A DNA stretch of 64,000 nucleotides from Gammaproteobacteria bacterium (GCA_024234975.1 JACKNH010000004.1:1-64000), one strand, 5' to 3'. Positions 1-9,004 are shown, numbered from the stretch's first letter. The notes: generated from the sequence alone by a model not told the origin. Program-made: numbers and translations.

Positions 1-108
1 GAGGAATTGCTGACAACGTCCAACCCGTCCACTTCTGCCGACCGACAATTGTTGGACCAGTTGGGGATCACGACGCGCGTTATACAGACAAGAACCTGTC
101 ACGACTGA
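1..108 (+). CDS. bioB: Biotin synthase, C-terminal end (partial)
   Basis: Last 35 residues of biotin synthase, the radical-SAM enzyme that inserts sulfur into dethiobiotin in the last step of biotin synthesis. The frame is open from the window edge and contains LLTTSNPS followed by DRQLLDQLGI, which fits the LLTTPNP...D...F..LG tail of BioB; it stops with TGA. The Cys motif of the radical SAM domain lies outside the window. The tail ends soon after the LGI motif, so it is shorter than that of E. coli BioB as I remember it. bioF follows after 67 bp in the same direction, consistent with a bioB-led biotin operon. Confidence 0.8.
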   Translation, partial: EELLTTSNPSTSADRQLLDQLGITTRVIQTRTCHD

Positions 109-175
109 ATTCGCGTCACTGGAACAACCCATAGCGCGATACCAGCGTTCCGGCGCAACAGATATCCAAACCTTC

Positions 176-1363
176 ATGCACGCGTTGACTGCCCGAGTCA
201 CAAACCGCCTGGCGACCTTGCGCGCGCAGGATTTATTGCGCGTACTCGATGTGCGTGGAGCAGACCAAGGGCCCACCATCACGATAGGTGATCGCGCATA
301 TATAAACTTTTCCAGCAATGACTATCTGGCATTGGCTGCTGATCCAGGTGTAATCGCCGCCGCGGCAGACACACTTCAAGCCAGCGGCTTCGGCAGTGGC
401 GCCTCACCACTGCTTTCCGGTCGCCATGAATTGCAACACGAACTCGAGCGACGCATAGCAAAGTTCCTCGGCTTCCCCGCCGCGCTAACCTTCAACAGCG
501 GCTATGCCGCGAATACCGGAACATTGGCCGCGTTGTTACAACGCTCTGACACCGCATATTCGGATCGACTCAACCACGCATCCCTGATCGACGGCGTACG
601 ACTGTCACGTGCCGACTCCCGTCGCTATCACCATTGCGACCCGGAACACCTGGCGGCATTGCTCGTCGAAGCAAAACCATCGTCGACCAGCGATACAGTC
701 AGGATGATCATCACCGACGGGCTGTTCAGTATGGATGGCGATATCGCGCCGCTGCCGACACTGCGTGATCTGGCGCACCAACATCAATCAGCAATGTACG
801 TTGATGACGCCCACGGCATCGGCGTCGTCGGCCCGGACGGCAAGGGCAGCCTGCAGGCAAGCGGGGTCGCTCACACCGATGTCACAGTTCTCGCAGGCAC
901 GTTTGGTAAAGCCTTCGGCAGCGCAGGGGCATTCGTCACCGCAAACGAAGAACTCATCTCCCTGCTATTCAGCACGGCGCGCACCTACATCTTCAGCACC
1001 GCGTTGCCGGCGGTCTGCAGCGCCACCGCCCTGGCGGCGCTCACGATCATCGAAACCGAGCCCGAACGCCGCGAATTGCTGGCCGCCAACGTCAATTGTT
1101 TTGTCGAAGAAGCGCGACGGCTCGGTCTGCCTGTGAGTTCATCAACGCATATACAGCCTTTGATAGTCGGAGACGCGGCAGCGTCGCTGAATCTTTCCGC
1201 CGCGCTGGCGGATGAAGGGTTCTATGTCCGCGCAGTGCGACCGCCGACGGTGCCGCCGGGCGGGTCCCGATTGCGGTTCAGTCTGAGTGCCGGACACACC
1301 CACGCGCAGATCCGATCAGCCCTGCAAGCGGTCGCGCATCATTGGGAACGATTACGTGGCTGA
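176..1363 (+). CDS. bioF: 8-amino-7-oxononanoate synthase
   Basis: PLP-dependent enzyme that condenses pimeloyl-ACP (or -CoA) with L-alanine to give 8-amino-7-oxononanoate, the first committed step of biotin ring assembly in the cytoplasm. The 395-residue product has the fold-type I alpha-oxoamine synthase features: NFSSNDYLALA near residue 45, FGSGASPLLSG near 75, the DDAHGIGVVG motif with the PLP-ring Asp near 215, and TFGKAFG near 245 carrying the Schiff-base Lys. Length is normal for the family. The start ATG has only a weak ribosome site. It overlaps the start chosen for bioC by 8 bp, so the two are probably translationally coupled. No bioH lies between them. Confidence 0.95.
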   Translation: MHALTARVTNRLATLRAQDLLRVLDVRGADQGPTITIGDRAYINFSSNDYLALAADPGVIAAAADTLQASGFGSGASPLLSGRHELQHELERRIAKFLGFPAALTFNSGYAANTGTLAALLQRSDTAYSDRLNHASLIDGVRLSRADSRRYHHCDPEHLAALLVEAKPSSTSDTVRMIITDGLFSMDGDIAPLPTLRDLAHQHQSAMYVDDAHGIGVVGPDGKGSLQASGVAHTDVTVLAGTFGKAFGSAGAFVTANEELISLLFSTARTYIFSTALPAVCSATALAALTIIETEPERRELLAANVNCFVEEARRLGLPVSSSTHIQPLIVGDAAASLNLSAALADEGFYVRAVRPPTVPPGGSRLRFSLSAGHTHAQIRSALQAVAHHWERLRG

Positions 1364-2240
1364 GTCGAGCGAAATCATCAAACCCCGCGTACGACGCGCC
1401 TTTTCGCGCGCCGCGTCGACCTATGAAGGTCACGCCTTTCTCCAACGTGAAATCTGCGATCGTACGTTTGACCATCTCGCGCCGATTGCATTGAAACCGG
1501 CGACGATCGTGGATCTCGGCTGCGGCACCGGCTATGCATTGCCACGCTTGCGCAAGACGTATTCCAGCGCCCACATCATTGCCGTAGACCTTGCGGAAAC
1601 CATGGTGTCCGCGGCAAAGCAGCAGGCGAGACGCTGGTTCTCACGCGAACATTTTCTCTGCGCCGATGGCTGCCAACTGCCGCTGCCGGATGCTTCCGTG
1701 GAACTCGTATTTTCCAATCTGATGTTGCAATGGGCCGGTGATCTAGACGCCATGTTGGGTGATATCCGCCGTGTCCTGCGCCCGGAGGGATTACTGGCCT
1801 TTTCCAGCTTCGGCCCCGACACGCTGAAGGAACTGCGCGCGGCGTGGCGAGCCGTTGACGACTTCGAACACGTCCACACCTTTATCGATATGCACGACGT
1901 TGGCGATGCGTTGATTCGCGCGGGCTTTGCATCGCCGGTGCTCGACACTGAAACGATCACCGTTGAATACGACCAGCCGCGGCAACTGTTCCGTGACCTC
2001 AAGGCGATCGGCGCAACACACGCCGGCCCTGGCAACCGCGGGCTGACCACCCGTAGCGCATTGGCAAGAATGGAGCGTGCCTACGAACAACAACGGTTGC
2101 CGAACCAGCGTATTCCGGCAACGTGGGAAGTGGTCTACGGCCACTGTTGGGTACCGGCAAAAGGCGCTCGTCCACAGGACGGCAGCACCGTTTCGCACGT
2201 ACCCTTTTCCTCGATTGGTCGTCCACCCAAAGCGGGTTGA
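1356..2240 (+). CDS. bioC: Malonyl-ACP O-methyltransferase
   Basis: SAM-dependent methyltransferase that caps the malonyl group so that fatty-acid synthesis can build the pimeloyl chain of biotin. After a short N-terminal helix (RRAFSRAASTYEGHAFLQ, the usual BioC opening) comes the class I SAM motif VDLGCGTGYALPRL, then LQWAGDLDAML and the FSSFGPDTLKELR stretch typical of BioC. I chose the GTG at 1356, which overlaps the end of bioF and gives 294 residues; an in-frame ATG at 1287 would add 23 residues that do not look like BioC. The stop lies 4 bp before bioD. Confidence 0.9.
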   Translation: MAESSEIIKPRVRRAFSRAASTYEGHAFLQREICDRTFDHLAPIALKPATIVDLGCGTGYALPRLRKTYSSAHIIAVDLAETMVSAAKQQARRWFSREHFLCADGCQLPLPDASVELVFSNLMLQWAGDLDAMLGDIRRVLRPEGLLAFSSFGPDTLKELRAAWRAVDDFEHVHTFIDMHDVGDALIRAGFASPVLDTETITVEYDQPRQLFRDLKAIGATHAGPGNRGLTTRSALARMERAYEQQRLPNQRIPATWEVVYGHCWVPAKGARPQDGSTVSHVPFSSIGRPPKAG

Positions 2241-2244
2241 AGCA

Positions 2245-2949
2245 ATGGCGCGATTGAAACTTTTTGTGACCGGAACGGATACCGGCTGTGGCAAGACCAC
2301 TGTTGCTGTATCGATGGCGCGGGCTTTCGCCGCCCGTGGTTTGAAAATCGCCACCGTGAAACCTGTCGCGGCGGGTTGCCGCCTGACCAATCAAGGCTGG
2401 CGTAACGACGATGCCGAGCGACTTGCCGAAGTAGCGAACGTGAACCTGGACTATGCGCAAATCAACCCGATTGCGCTGGTCGAACCGATAGCGCCGCATA
2501 TCGCAGCCGAAAAGGCCGGCATCACAATCTCCGTCGCACATCTGGCTGAGCACCTTGAACAGGTGGCTTCGACCGCCGACGTGCTGCTGGTTGAAGGCGC
2601 CGGCGGCTGGAAGGTCCCTTTGAACGACACCGAGACGCTGGCGGAACTGGCGGTCGCCGCGCAGCTATCGACAGTGCTCGTGGTCGGATTGCGTCTCGGT
2701 TGCATTAACCACGCGCTGCTGACGGCACAAGCCATCATGCAAGTGGGTGTTCCATTGGCTGGTTGGATAGCCAACGAAACCGATCCTGTTATGCCGGCAT
2801 TGGAGGAAAATGTTTCATCCATAAAGAAGCGCCTGGCGGCACCCCTGCTTGCCAGGTTTCCGAATCTTGCCGGCGATTCCCGTCCTGACCCCGGAATCTG
2901 CGACCGGCTCATCTCGCATCTGCTCGACGCCACCCCCGACCCGCGATGA
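2245..2949 (+). CDS. bioD: ATP-dependent dethiobiotin synthetase
   Basis: Closes the ureido ring of dethiobiotin from diaminopelargonic acid, CO2 and ATP. The 234-residue protein opens with the P-loop FVTGTDTGCGKTTVAVS, followed by the substrate-binding KPVAAG, and contains VEGAGGWKVPL, the GAGG motif of BioD. The start is the ATG at 2245, 4 bp after the bioC stop; longer in-frame starts lie inside bioC and would put over 50 unrelated residues before the P-loop. The last codons overlap the next gene by 4 bp (ATGA). bioA, which makes the substrate, is not in the window. Confidence 0.93.
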   Translation: MARLKLFVTGTDTGCGKTTVAVSMARAFAARGLKIATVKPVAAGCRLTNQGWRNDDAERLAEVANVNLDYAQINPIALVEPIAPHIAAEKAGITISVAHLAEHLEQVASTADVLLVEGAGGWKVPLNDTETLAELAVAAQLSTVLVVGLRLGCINHALLTAQAIMQVGVPLAGWIANETDPVMPALEENVSSIKKRLAAPLLARFPNLAGDSRPDPGICDRLISHLLDATPDPR

Positions 2950-3428
2950 TCATCACCCGCGACGAACAGCAGGTTTCGCATATCGTGATTCGGCCTACCC
3001 GCTCGCTGAGTTGGCGTGAAACCCGCGTGGTCGCAGCCGCGATCGCATTGATAACTATCGGAATCGGCGGCTATTTCTTCGTTCAAGGGCTTTATCTGGT
3101 GCTGCCCTTCTCCGGTCTGGAAGCCATCGCGCTGGCGGCGGCGTTTTATTACGTCAGCTGGGAGGGCGAGCGGGCCGAAGTCGTCACCATCGAAGACGAC
3201 ATGATCCGGGTCAGTCAGGGCCGCTACAGCATCAGCTCGCAAGTCGACCTTGGTCTGTACTGGGCACGCGTGGAGCTGCGGCCCTCCCCGCACAGCCTGC
3301 ACCCCAGCCGGCTATGGCTGCGTTCGGAAGGTTGCGAAGTCGAAATCGGGCGCTTCCTGACCGAGGGCGAACGCAAGGAACTGGCCCACATACTGATTCA
3401 CGCCATCCGCAAAAAGCGGTTAGAATAG
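2946..3428 (+). CDS. DUF2244 membrane protein
   Basis: A 160-residue protein of the DUF2244 family, whose function is unknown. Two hydrophobic segments lie near residues 28-48 and 52-70, followed by a soluble C-terminal part with the family-like stretches YYVSWEGERAEVV and LWLRSEGCEVEIGRFLTEGER. In many gamma- and betaproteobacteria a DUF2244 gene sits directly upstream of the cytochrome c oxidase genes, as here, which suggests but does not prove a link to oxidase biogenesis. It overlaps bioD by 4 bp, so it may be transcribed from the biotin operon, and ends 88 bp before coxB. Confidence 0.8.
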   Translation: MIITRDEQQVSHIVIRPTRSLSWRETRVVAAAIALITIGIGGYFFVQGLYLVLPFSGLEAIALAAAFYYVSWEGERAEVVTIEDDMIRVSQGRYSISSQVDLGLYWARVELRPSPHSLHPSRLWLRSEGCEVEIGRFLTEGERKELAHILIHAIRKKRLE

Positions 3429-3516
3429 CGCGCTAACTGATTGGCTATTACCCGAATTCGTTGCGGCCGCTTTCGCGGTCGTGCTCGTTTTTGTTTTTCT
3501 AGGGAGATTGTTACGC

Positions 3517-4692
3517 ATGTTATCCGCAACCAGCCTGCGGCGCGGTCTGTACGGTGTCATCCCGGCGCTACTGCTGTCTCCAAGTCTTGCTTATGCGGAC
3601 TGGGCACTGAACATGACGGAAGGTGTCACGCCGTACAGCAAGGAGGTCTATGGCCTGCACATGGCGATTCTCGGTGTCTGCACCGTGATCGGCATCCTGG
3701 TGTTCGGCATGATTCTCGTGTCCATCATCAAGTTCCGTAAGTCACAAGGCGCCGTGCCCGCGACCTGGCATCACAGCACGGCCGCGGAAATCATCTGGAC
3801 TGCGATACCGATCCTCATTCTGGTGGTGATGGCCTTCCCTGCCACCAAGGCGTTGGTCATGATGGAAGACACGGCGCATTCCGCCATGACCATCAAGGTC
3901 ACCGGTTACCAGTGGCGCTGGGGCTACGACTACGTCGAAGACGGCATCGAAATCTTTGCCGGCCTGGACGAAGCCAGCAACCGCGCCCGCCAGATAAACT
4001 CCGGTATCGATCCGGTCAGTGTTGACAACTATCTGCTGGAAACCGACAACCACATCGTCATTCCGTCCGGCACCAAGGTGCGTATCCTCACCACCGCAGC
4101 CGATGTCATTCACAGCTGGTGGGTGCCAGACCTCGGCTGGAAGCGGGATGCAATCCCCGGTTTTGTGAATGAGTCATGGTTCGAAGTTGAATCGGGCAAG
4201 GAAGGCGTCTACCGCGGCCAATGCGCGGAACTCTGCGGCAAGGACCATGGTTTCATGCCGATCGTCGTCGAAGTGGTCACCCCCGCCGCCTACAAGGAGT
4301 GGGTTGCTGACATGAAGGCCAGGCAGGTTGCCTCGGCAGAGCTGACGCAGAAGACCTGGACCGCCGCTGCCCTGCAGACGCACGGCCGCAAGGTCTACGA
4401 GGCCAACTGCATGTCCTGCCATCAGGCCGACGGCCAGGGCATCCCCGGCATCTTCCCCGCCATGGCCGCCAGCCAGACCCTCAACGGTCCGCTCGCTGAC
4501 CACGTGAACCTGATCATACAAGGCAAGGCCGGCACCGTGATGACCGGCTTTGGTCCGCTGCTCAATGACGCCGACATCGCGGCACTGATCAGCTACAGCA
4601 CGCAGACCTGGGGTGACACGGCCCGCGTTGTCCAGCCGGCCGAAGTGGCTGAACTGCGCGGCGCCCGCCGGGCCGTTGTCAGCGCGAACTAA
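3517..4692 (+). CDS. coxB: Cytochrome c oxidase subunit II with fused cytochrome c domain
   Basis: Subunit II of an aa3-type oxidase; it takes electrons from cytochrome c through the CuA centre and passes them to subunit I. In order: signal peptide (cleaved near AYADW), two membrane helices near residues 46-68 and 87-107, a cupredoxin domain with the CuA ligands GQCAELCGKDHGFMP near residue 235, and a C-terminal cytochrome c domain with CMSCH near 298 and a Met near 355. The fused haem domain makes it a caa3-like subunit. Start at ATG 3517, preceded by AGGGAG; longer readings have no ribosome site. First gene of the oxidase operon, 30 bp before coxA. Confidence 0.95.
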   Translation: MLSATSLRRGLYGVIPALLLSPSLAYADWALNMTEGVTPYSKEVYGLHMAILGVCTVIGILVFGMILVSIIKFRKSQGAVPATWHHSTAAEIIWTAIPILILVVMAFPATKALVMMEDTAHSAMTIKVTGYQWRWGYDYVEDGIEIFAGLDEASNRARQINSGIDPVSVDNYLLETDNHIVIPSGTKVRILTTAADVIHSWWVPDLGWKRDAIPGFVNESWFEVESGKEGVYRGQCAELCGKDHGFMPIVVEVVTPAAYKEWVADMKARQVASAELTQKTWTAAALQTHGRKVYEANCMSCHQADGQGIPGIFPAMAASQTLNGPLADHVNLIIQGKAGTVMTGFGPLLNDADIAALISYSTQTWGDTARVVQPAEVAELRGARRAVVSAN

Positions 4693-4722
4693 CAGAATCT
4701 TCCGTATCGAGGAATCGAAATC

Positions 4723-6327
4723 ATGAGCGACACACATATCGCAACTGATCACCACGACCATCACGACGAACCCGCCCGCGGGTTCATGCGCTGGCTGACC
4801 ACGACCAACCACAAGGACATCGGTACCCTCTACCTGTTGTTCGCGCTGGTCATGTTCTTTGTCGGCGGCGCCATGGCGCTGGTGATTCGTCTTGAACTGT
4901 TCCAACCGGGACTGCAGTTCGTCAATCCGCAGTTCTTCAACTCCATGACCACTGTGCATGCGCTGGTCATGATTTTCGGTGGCGTGATGCCGGCCTGGGT
5001 GGGCTTCGCCAACTGGATGATCCCGATGATGATCGGCGCGCCGGATATGGCGCTGCCGCGTCTGAACAACTGGAGCTTCTGGATTCTCCCGTTCGCGTTC
5101 ACGTTGCTGATCACCACGTTCTTCCTGCCCGGTGGCGCCCCGGCCGGTGGCTGGACCTTGTATCCGCCCCTGGTGCTGCAAACCGGTGACGCCCTGCCCT
5201 TCGCCATCTTCGCGGTCCACTTCCTGGGCGCGTCGTCCATCGCCGGTGCCATCAACGTGGTCGCTACGGTGTTCAACATGCGTGCACCAGGCATGACGCT
5301 GATGAAGCTGCCATTGTTCGTCTGGACCTGGATCATCACCGCGTTCCTGCTCATCGCCACCATGCCGGTTCTGGCTGGCGCGGTGACCATGCTGCTGACA
5401 GACAAGTTCTTCGGCACGTCGTTCTTCGCTGCCGCAGGTGGTGGTGATCCGGTGATGTTCCAGCACATCTTCTGGTTCTTCGGTCACCCCGAGGTCTACA
5501 TCCTGATCCTGCCGGCCTTCGGTGTCGTATCAGCAATCATCCCGACGTTCGCCCGCAAGCCGCTGTTCGGCTACTCGTCGATGGTCTACGCGTCGGCCTC
5601 CATCGCCTTCCTGTCGTTCATCGTCTGGGCACACCACATGTTCACCGTGGGTATGCCGCTGGCCGGTGAGTTGTTCTTCATGTACACCACGATCATGATC
5701 GCGGTGCCGACCGGGGTGAAGATCTTCAACTGGGTCGCAACCATGTGGCAGGGGTCGATGACCTTCGAGACCCCGATGCTGTTTGCGATCGCGTTCCTGG
5801 TGCTGTTCACCATTGGTGGCTTCTCCGGCCTGATGCTGGGGGTCACACCGGTCGACTTCCAGTACCACGACACCTACTTCGTCGTCGCCCACTTCCATTA
5901 CGTGCTGGTGACCGGCGCCGTGTTCTCCATCATGGCCGGTGCCTACTTCTGGCTGCCGAAGTGGACGGGCCACATGTACGACGAGAAGCTTGGCAAACTC
6001 CACTTCTGGGTGTCGGTGATTTCGGTCAACGTCCTGTTCTTCCCGCAGCACTTCCTCGGCCTGGCAGGTATGCCACGCCGCATTCCGGACTACTCGGTAC
6101 AGTTCGCGGACTGGAACATGGTGTCGTCGATTGGCGGTTTCGTGTTCGGCTTCTCACAGCTGTTATTCGTCGTGGTCGTGATCAAGTGTATCCGCGGCGG
6201 TGTCAAAGCCACCGACCGGGTCTGGGAAGGTGCGCATGGTCTGGAGTGGACGGTGGCCTCGCCGGCGCCTTACCACACGTTCAACACGCCGCCGGCACCT
6301 GCGGCAATCGAAGGTGGCATGCGGTAA
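4723..6327 (+). CDS. coxA: Cytochrome c oxidase subunit I
   Basis: Catalytic, proton-pumping subunit of the aa3 oxidase, holding haem a and the haem a3-CuB centre in about 12 membrane helices. Visible hallmarks are TTNHKDIGTLYLLFA at the N-terminus, the low-spin haem His in MTTVHALVMIFG, the CuB His-Tyr pair with the D-channel Glu in FFGHPEVYILILPAFG (A1-type), the two CuB His in VWAHHMF, and the haem ligands in HDTYFVVAHFHYV. The 534-residue length is normal. A GAGGAA ribosome site precedes the ATG. It lies between coxB and the assembly genes. Confidence 0.97.
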   Translation: MSDTHIATDHHDHHDEPARGFMRWLTTTNHKDIGTLYLLFALVMFFVGGAMALVIRLELFQPGLQFVNPQFFNSMTTVHALVMIFGGVMPAWVGFANWMIPMMIGAPDMALPRLNNWSFWILPFAFTLLITTFFLPGGAPAGGWTLYPPLVLQTGDALPFAIFAVHFLGASSIAGAINVVATVFNMRAPGMTLMKLPLFVWTWIITAFLLIATMPVLAGAVTMLLTDKFFGTSFFAAAGGGDPVMFQHIFWFFGHPEVYILILPAFGVVSAIIPTFARKPLFGYSSMVYASASIAFLSFIVWAHHMFTVGMPLAGELFFMYTTIMIAVPTGVKIFNWVATMWQGSMTFETPMLFAIAFLVLFTIGGFSGLMLGVTPVDFQYHDTYFVVAHFHYVLVTGAVFSIMAGAYFWLPKWTGHMYDEKLGKLHFWVSVISVNVLFFPQHFLGLAGMPRRIPDYSVQFADWNMVSSIGGFVFGFSQLLFVVVVIKCIRGGVKATDRVWEGAHGLEWTVASPAPYHTFNTPPAPAAIEGGMR

Positions 6328-6355
6328 GCCAGTGGCGATTGCCAGGTAATGGCTG

Positions 6356-6481
6356 ATGACAACGAAGCTGACGCCCGAACAGGTCAATGAGCAGCGTAAG
6401 GCCGCGGTGAAAACCGCGGTCGTGCTGGCGGTTGTCGCCCTCCTGTTCTATGCAGGCTTCGTGTTGATCAACGTGCTATGA
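6356..6481 (+). CDS. Small cytochrome oxidase assembly protein (single membrane helix)
   Basis: A 41-residue frame between coxA and ctaG, easily missed because of its size. The predicted protein has a charged N-terminus (MTTKLTPEQVNEQRKAA) followed by one hydrophobic helix (AVVLAVVALLFYAGFVLIN) that reaches the C-terminus. Its stop overlaps the ctaG start by 4 bp (ATGA), which supports translation. Short single-helix proteins annotated as cytochrome oxidase small assembly protein are known at this same position in beta- and gammaproteobacteria. I see no metal-binding motif; the role is inferred from position and topology. Confidence 0.7.
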   Translation: MTTKLTPEQVNEQRKAAVKTAVVLAVVALLFYAGFVLINVL

Positions 6482-7050
6482 GCGAAAGTTCCGGGCAGAG
6501 CCTGCAGGCACGTAACCAACGCCTGCTGATGAAGCTGGTGGTGTTGACACTGGCCATGTTCGGTTTCGGTTTCGCGCTGGTGCCGCTGTATGACGTGTTC
6601 TGCGACGTCACCGGCATCAAGGGCGTCGTTCGCGAGGCCTCCTCTGGTCAGACGGACAGCGCTGTGGATCTCAGCCGTTCGATCAAGGTCACGTTCGTCA
6701 CCAATACCGATCGAAAGTTGCCCTGGACGTTCAAGGCCGAGCAGACCGAAGTGGTGGTACACCCGGGGGAAACCGGCGAAGCGATGTTTACGGTCAGCAA
6801 CCCGCTGACTCTGGCTGTCACCGGCCAGGCGGTACACAACCTGCTGCCCGGGGCTTCGGCCCGCTACTTCAGCAAGACGGAATGTTTTTGTTTCACGCAG
6901 CAGACGCTGCAGCCGGGCGAGACCCGCGAGATGCCGTTGCGGTTTGTCATCGACCCGGCAATGCCGGCGGAGATTTCGGAAATCACGCTGGGCTATACCT
7001 TTTTTGAACTGGCGCGTGGAGCGGATGTTGCCGCCTACGGGCCGAATTGA
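6478..7050 (+). CDS. ctaG: Cytochrome c oxidase assembly protein CtaG/Cox11
   Basis: Membrane-anchored copper chaperone that delivers Cu(I) to the CuB site of subunit I. The 190-residue protein has an N-terminal cytoplasmic tail, one membrane helix near residues 17-36 ending in VPLYDVFCDVTG, and an immunoglobulin-like periplasmic domain with the copper-binding CFCF motif in TECFCFTQQTL near residue 138. The PLRFVIDP and EITLGYTFFE stretches are typical of Cox11. It overlaps the small upstream gene by 4 bp and sits 36 bp before coxC. Confidence 0.95.
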   Translation: MSESSGQSLQARNQRLLMKLVVLTLAMFGFGFALVPLYDVFCDVTGIKGVVREASSGQTDSAVDLSRSIKVTFVTNTDRKLPWTFKAEQTEVVVHPGETGEAMFTVSNPLTLAVTGQAVHNLLPGASARYFSKTECFCFTQQTLQPGETREMPLRFVIDPAMPAEISEITLGYTFFELARGADVAAYGPN

Positions 7051-7086
7051 AACACGCTGTTGAGTTAAACGAGAGAGAGCCTATCG

Positions 7087-7971
7087 ATGGCACAAGCGCA
7101 CGCTAACCCCAACGATTACTACGTCCCGCACGGCAGTATCTGGCCGACCGTCGCGACGGTTTCGATTTTCTGCATGATGCTGGGTTTCTCCAGCTTCCTG
7201 ATCGGAAAATCGTTCGGCCCCTACCTTGGCGCCGCGGGTTTCTGCCTGTTTGTTTTCATGCTGTTTGGCTGGTTCGGATCAGTCATCCGCGAAAGCGAAG
7301 CGGGTTTATACAACGACAAGGTCGACATCAGTTTCCGCATGGGGATGACCTGGTTCATCTTCTCCGAAGTGATGTTCTTCGCAGCGTTCTTCGGCGCCTT
7401 GTTCTACGCCCGCATCTACTCGGTGCCGTGGATTGGCGGCGAAGGTAACGGTGCGGTGACCAATCAGTTCCTGTGGCCCGGGTTCTCCGCCGTGTGGCCG
7501 CTGCAGCAGTTGCCGGATTCGTTTGCCTTCACCCAGTTCAAGGAAACCATCGGCGCCTGGGGCGTGCCTGCCTACAACACGGCAATCCTGCTGACTTCCG
7601 GTTTCACGGTCACGATGGCGCATTGGGCATTAAAGTCCAACAACCGCAAGGCACTGATTGGCTGGTTGGCCGCGACCGTTGCTCTGGGCATCTTCTTCCT
7701 GTACCTGCAGGCGCAGGAATACGGCCATGCCTTCCATGAGCTGGACCTGACGATGAACAGCGGGATCTACGGCGCTACGTTCTTCATGCTGACCGGTTTC
7801 CACGGCTTCCATGTGACCATGGGCACCATCATGCTGGCGGTGATTCTGGCGCGATCAATCAAAGGCCATTTCACGCCCAAGCATCACTTCGCCTTCGAAG
7901 GCGTTGCCTGGTACTGGCACTTTGTTGACGTTGTCTGGTTGGGCTTGTTCATCTTCGTCTACTGGATCTGA
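7087..7971 (+). CDS. coxC: Cytochrome c oxidase subunit III
   Basis: Seven-helix subunit III, which stabilises the oxidase core and supports proton uptake. The 294-residue protein has the family features YYVPHGSIWPTV at the N-terminus, GMTWFIFSEVMFFAAFFGALFYAR, LQAQEYGHAFHE, TGFHGFHVTMGT and a C-terminus ending HFVDVVWLGLFIFVYW. The ATG is preceded by a GAGAGAG stretch. Last gene of the first oxidase block; a DUF2909 gene faces it on the other strand. Confidence 0.96.
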   Translation: MAQAHANPNDYYVPHGSIWPTVATVSIFCMMLGFSSFLIGKSFGPYLGAAGFCLFVFMLFGWFGSVIRESEAGLYNDKVDISFRMGMTWFIFSEVMFFAAFFGALFYARIYSVPWIGGEGNGAVTNQFLWPGFSAVWPLQQLPDSFAFTQFKETIGAWGVPAYNTAILLTSGFTVTMAHWALKSNNRKALIGWLAATVALGIFFLYLQAQEYGHAFHELDLTMNSGIYGATFFMLTGFHGFHVTMGTIMLAVILARSIKGHFTPKHHFAFEGVAWYWHFVDVVWLGLFIFVYWI

Positions 7972-8014
7972 CCAGTAGACCGACTGCAGGAACCCGGCCC
8001 GGTTGGTGGCGATG

Positions 8015-8227
8015 CTACTGACCGGGCCCGATGACGCCGGTGGCGTACATCACCATCAGGAATATAAACAGAGCGACTGACAGACCGACGCGATACGTCA
8101 GTGCTTTGACCGCCTTGTCACTGTCGCCCCGGTCCCGCATCAGATGGAAGAACGCGGTGCCCAGCGAGATCACGATGAAAATGAACGTGGCGATGACGAT
8201 CAGGCGAATCAGTGGTGAGCTAATCAT
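8015..8227 (-). CDS. DUF2909 twin-helix membrane protein
   Basis: A 70-residue protein with two hydrophobic helices (about residues 5-28 and 48-68) joined by a charged loop (LMRDRGDSDKAVKALTYRVG). This is the DUF2909 or twin transmembrane protein family, which recurs beside coxC and SURF1 genes in gammaproteobacteria, usually reversed as here. The start is ATG 8227; a longer reading would add a poorly supported acidic stretch overlapping SURF1. Its function is unknown; the conserved position suggests an oxidase-related role. Confidence 0.75.
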   Translation of the reverse strand: MISSPLIRLIVIATFIFIVISLGTAFFHLMRDRGDSDKAVKALTYRVGLSVALFIFLMVMYATGVIGPGQ

Positions 8228-8269
8228 GCGCGCCAGTATATACGCTGCGACCGGCCCCGTCTGATTCCG

Positions 8270-9004
8270 ATGCCTTTCCACCCCCATTTCCGACCGCGCG
8301 CCTGGTCCATCGTCGGCACCCTGATCCTCGTCACCTTGTTCGTCCGCCTGGGTCTGTGGCAGCTTGATCGGGCGGCGCTGAAACAAGAGCGGCACGACCT
8401 GATGGCGGGCGCGAGTTCCGCCCCGCCGCTGACCAACGCCAGCGATCTACGCGGCGCCAGCGACTTGATCTATTGGCATCCGGTTGATTTGCAGGTGACA
8501 TATCTGGCGAATGTCCCGGCGATATTGCTGGACAACCAGGTCAACCAGGGGCAGGTGGGCTACGACGTCTTCGGCGTTGTCCGGCTGGCGGACGGAGCCA
8601 TTTTCACCGTCGCCCGCGGCTGGGTCCCGGCCGGCGACCGTACGACCATCCCCTCCATCCACAACCCGACCGGTTCGATTCGATTGCAGGGTATACTCGC
8701 CCATCCGCCGGCCCCGGGTATTCGGCTGGGTGCTGCGGCTGATGTTGTCGAATCGATAGGCCTTGATCTGTTGCGCGTGCAGCGGCTGGATGCGCCTGAT
8801 CTGCTGGCCCGATTGCCCGAGCCCATCGGTGAATTGATCATCTACCAGGCGACACCAGACGGCGGAACGGCGCGCACTGTTGCACCGGCGGAAATCGAGG
8901 ATGGATCCCGTAGCCGTGCGTACGCCACACAGTGGTTTACCTTCGCCGCGGTCACTCTTTTGCTATTCGTATTTCTGAACTGGAAGCGTCGTGAATCAGC
9001 CTGA
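8270..9004 (+). CDS. SURF1 family cytochrome oxidase assembly protein
   Basis: SURF1/Shy1-type factor involved in inserting haem a into subunit I. The 244-residue protein has an N-terminal membrane helix (TLILVTLFVRLGLWQLDRA, with the family GLWQLDR motif), a periplasmic domain with VLLDNQVNQGQVGY-like and ARGWVPAG stretches, and a second membrane helix near the C-terminus (WFTFAAVTLLLFVFLNW). This N- and C-terminal helix topology is standard. The downstream gene starts inside its last codons (14 bp overlap), so the pair is coupled. Confidence 0.9.
   Translation: MPFHPHFRPRAWSIVGTLILVTLFVRLGLWQLDRAALKQERHDLMAGASSAPPLTNASDLRGASDLIYWHPVDLQVTYLANVPAILLDNQVNQGQVGYDVFGVVRLADGAIFTVARGWVPAGDRTTIPSIHNPTGSIRLQGILAHPPAPGIRLGAAADVVESIGLDLLRVQRLDAPDLLARLPEPIGELIIYQATPDGGTARTVAPAEIEDGSRSRAYATQWFTFAAVTLLLFVFLNWKRRESA

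Noticed and set aside
4174..5487. Long reverse-strand open frame opposite coxB and coxA
   Set aside because: Low-complexity His/Arg/Gly-rich translation antisense to two well-supported oxidase genes.
7996..8028. Hairpin between coxC and the DUF2909 gene (GGCCCGGT/ACCGGGCC)
   Set aside because: Loop of 17 nt, no T-tract, and the right arm lies inside the DUF2909 coding sequence; not a convincing terminator.
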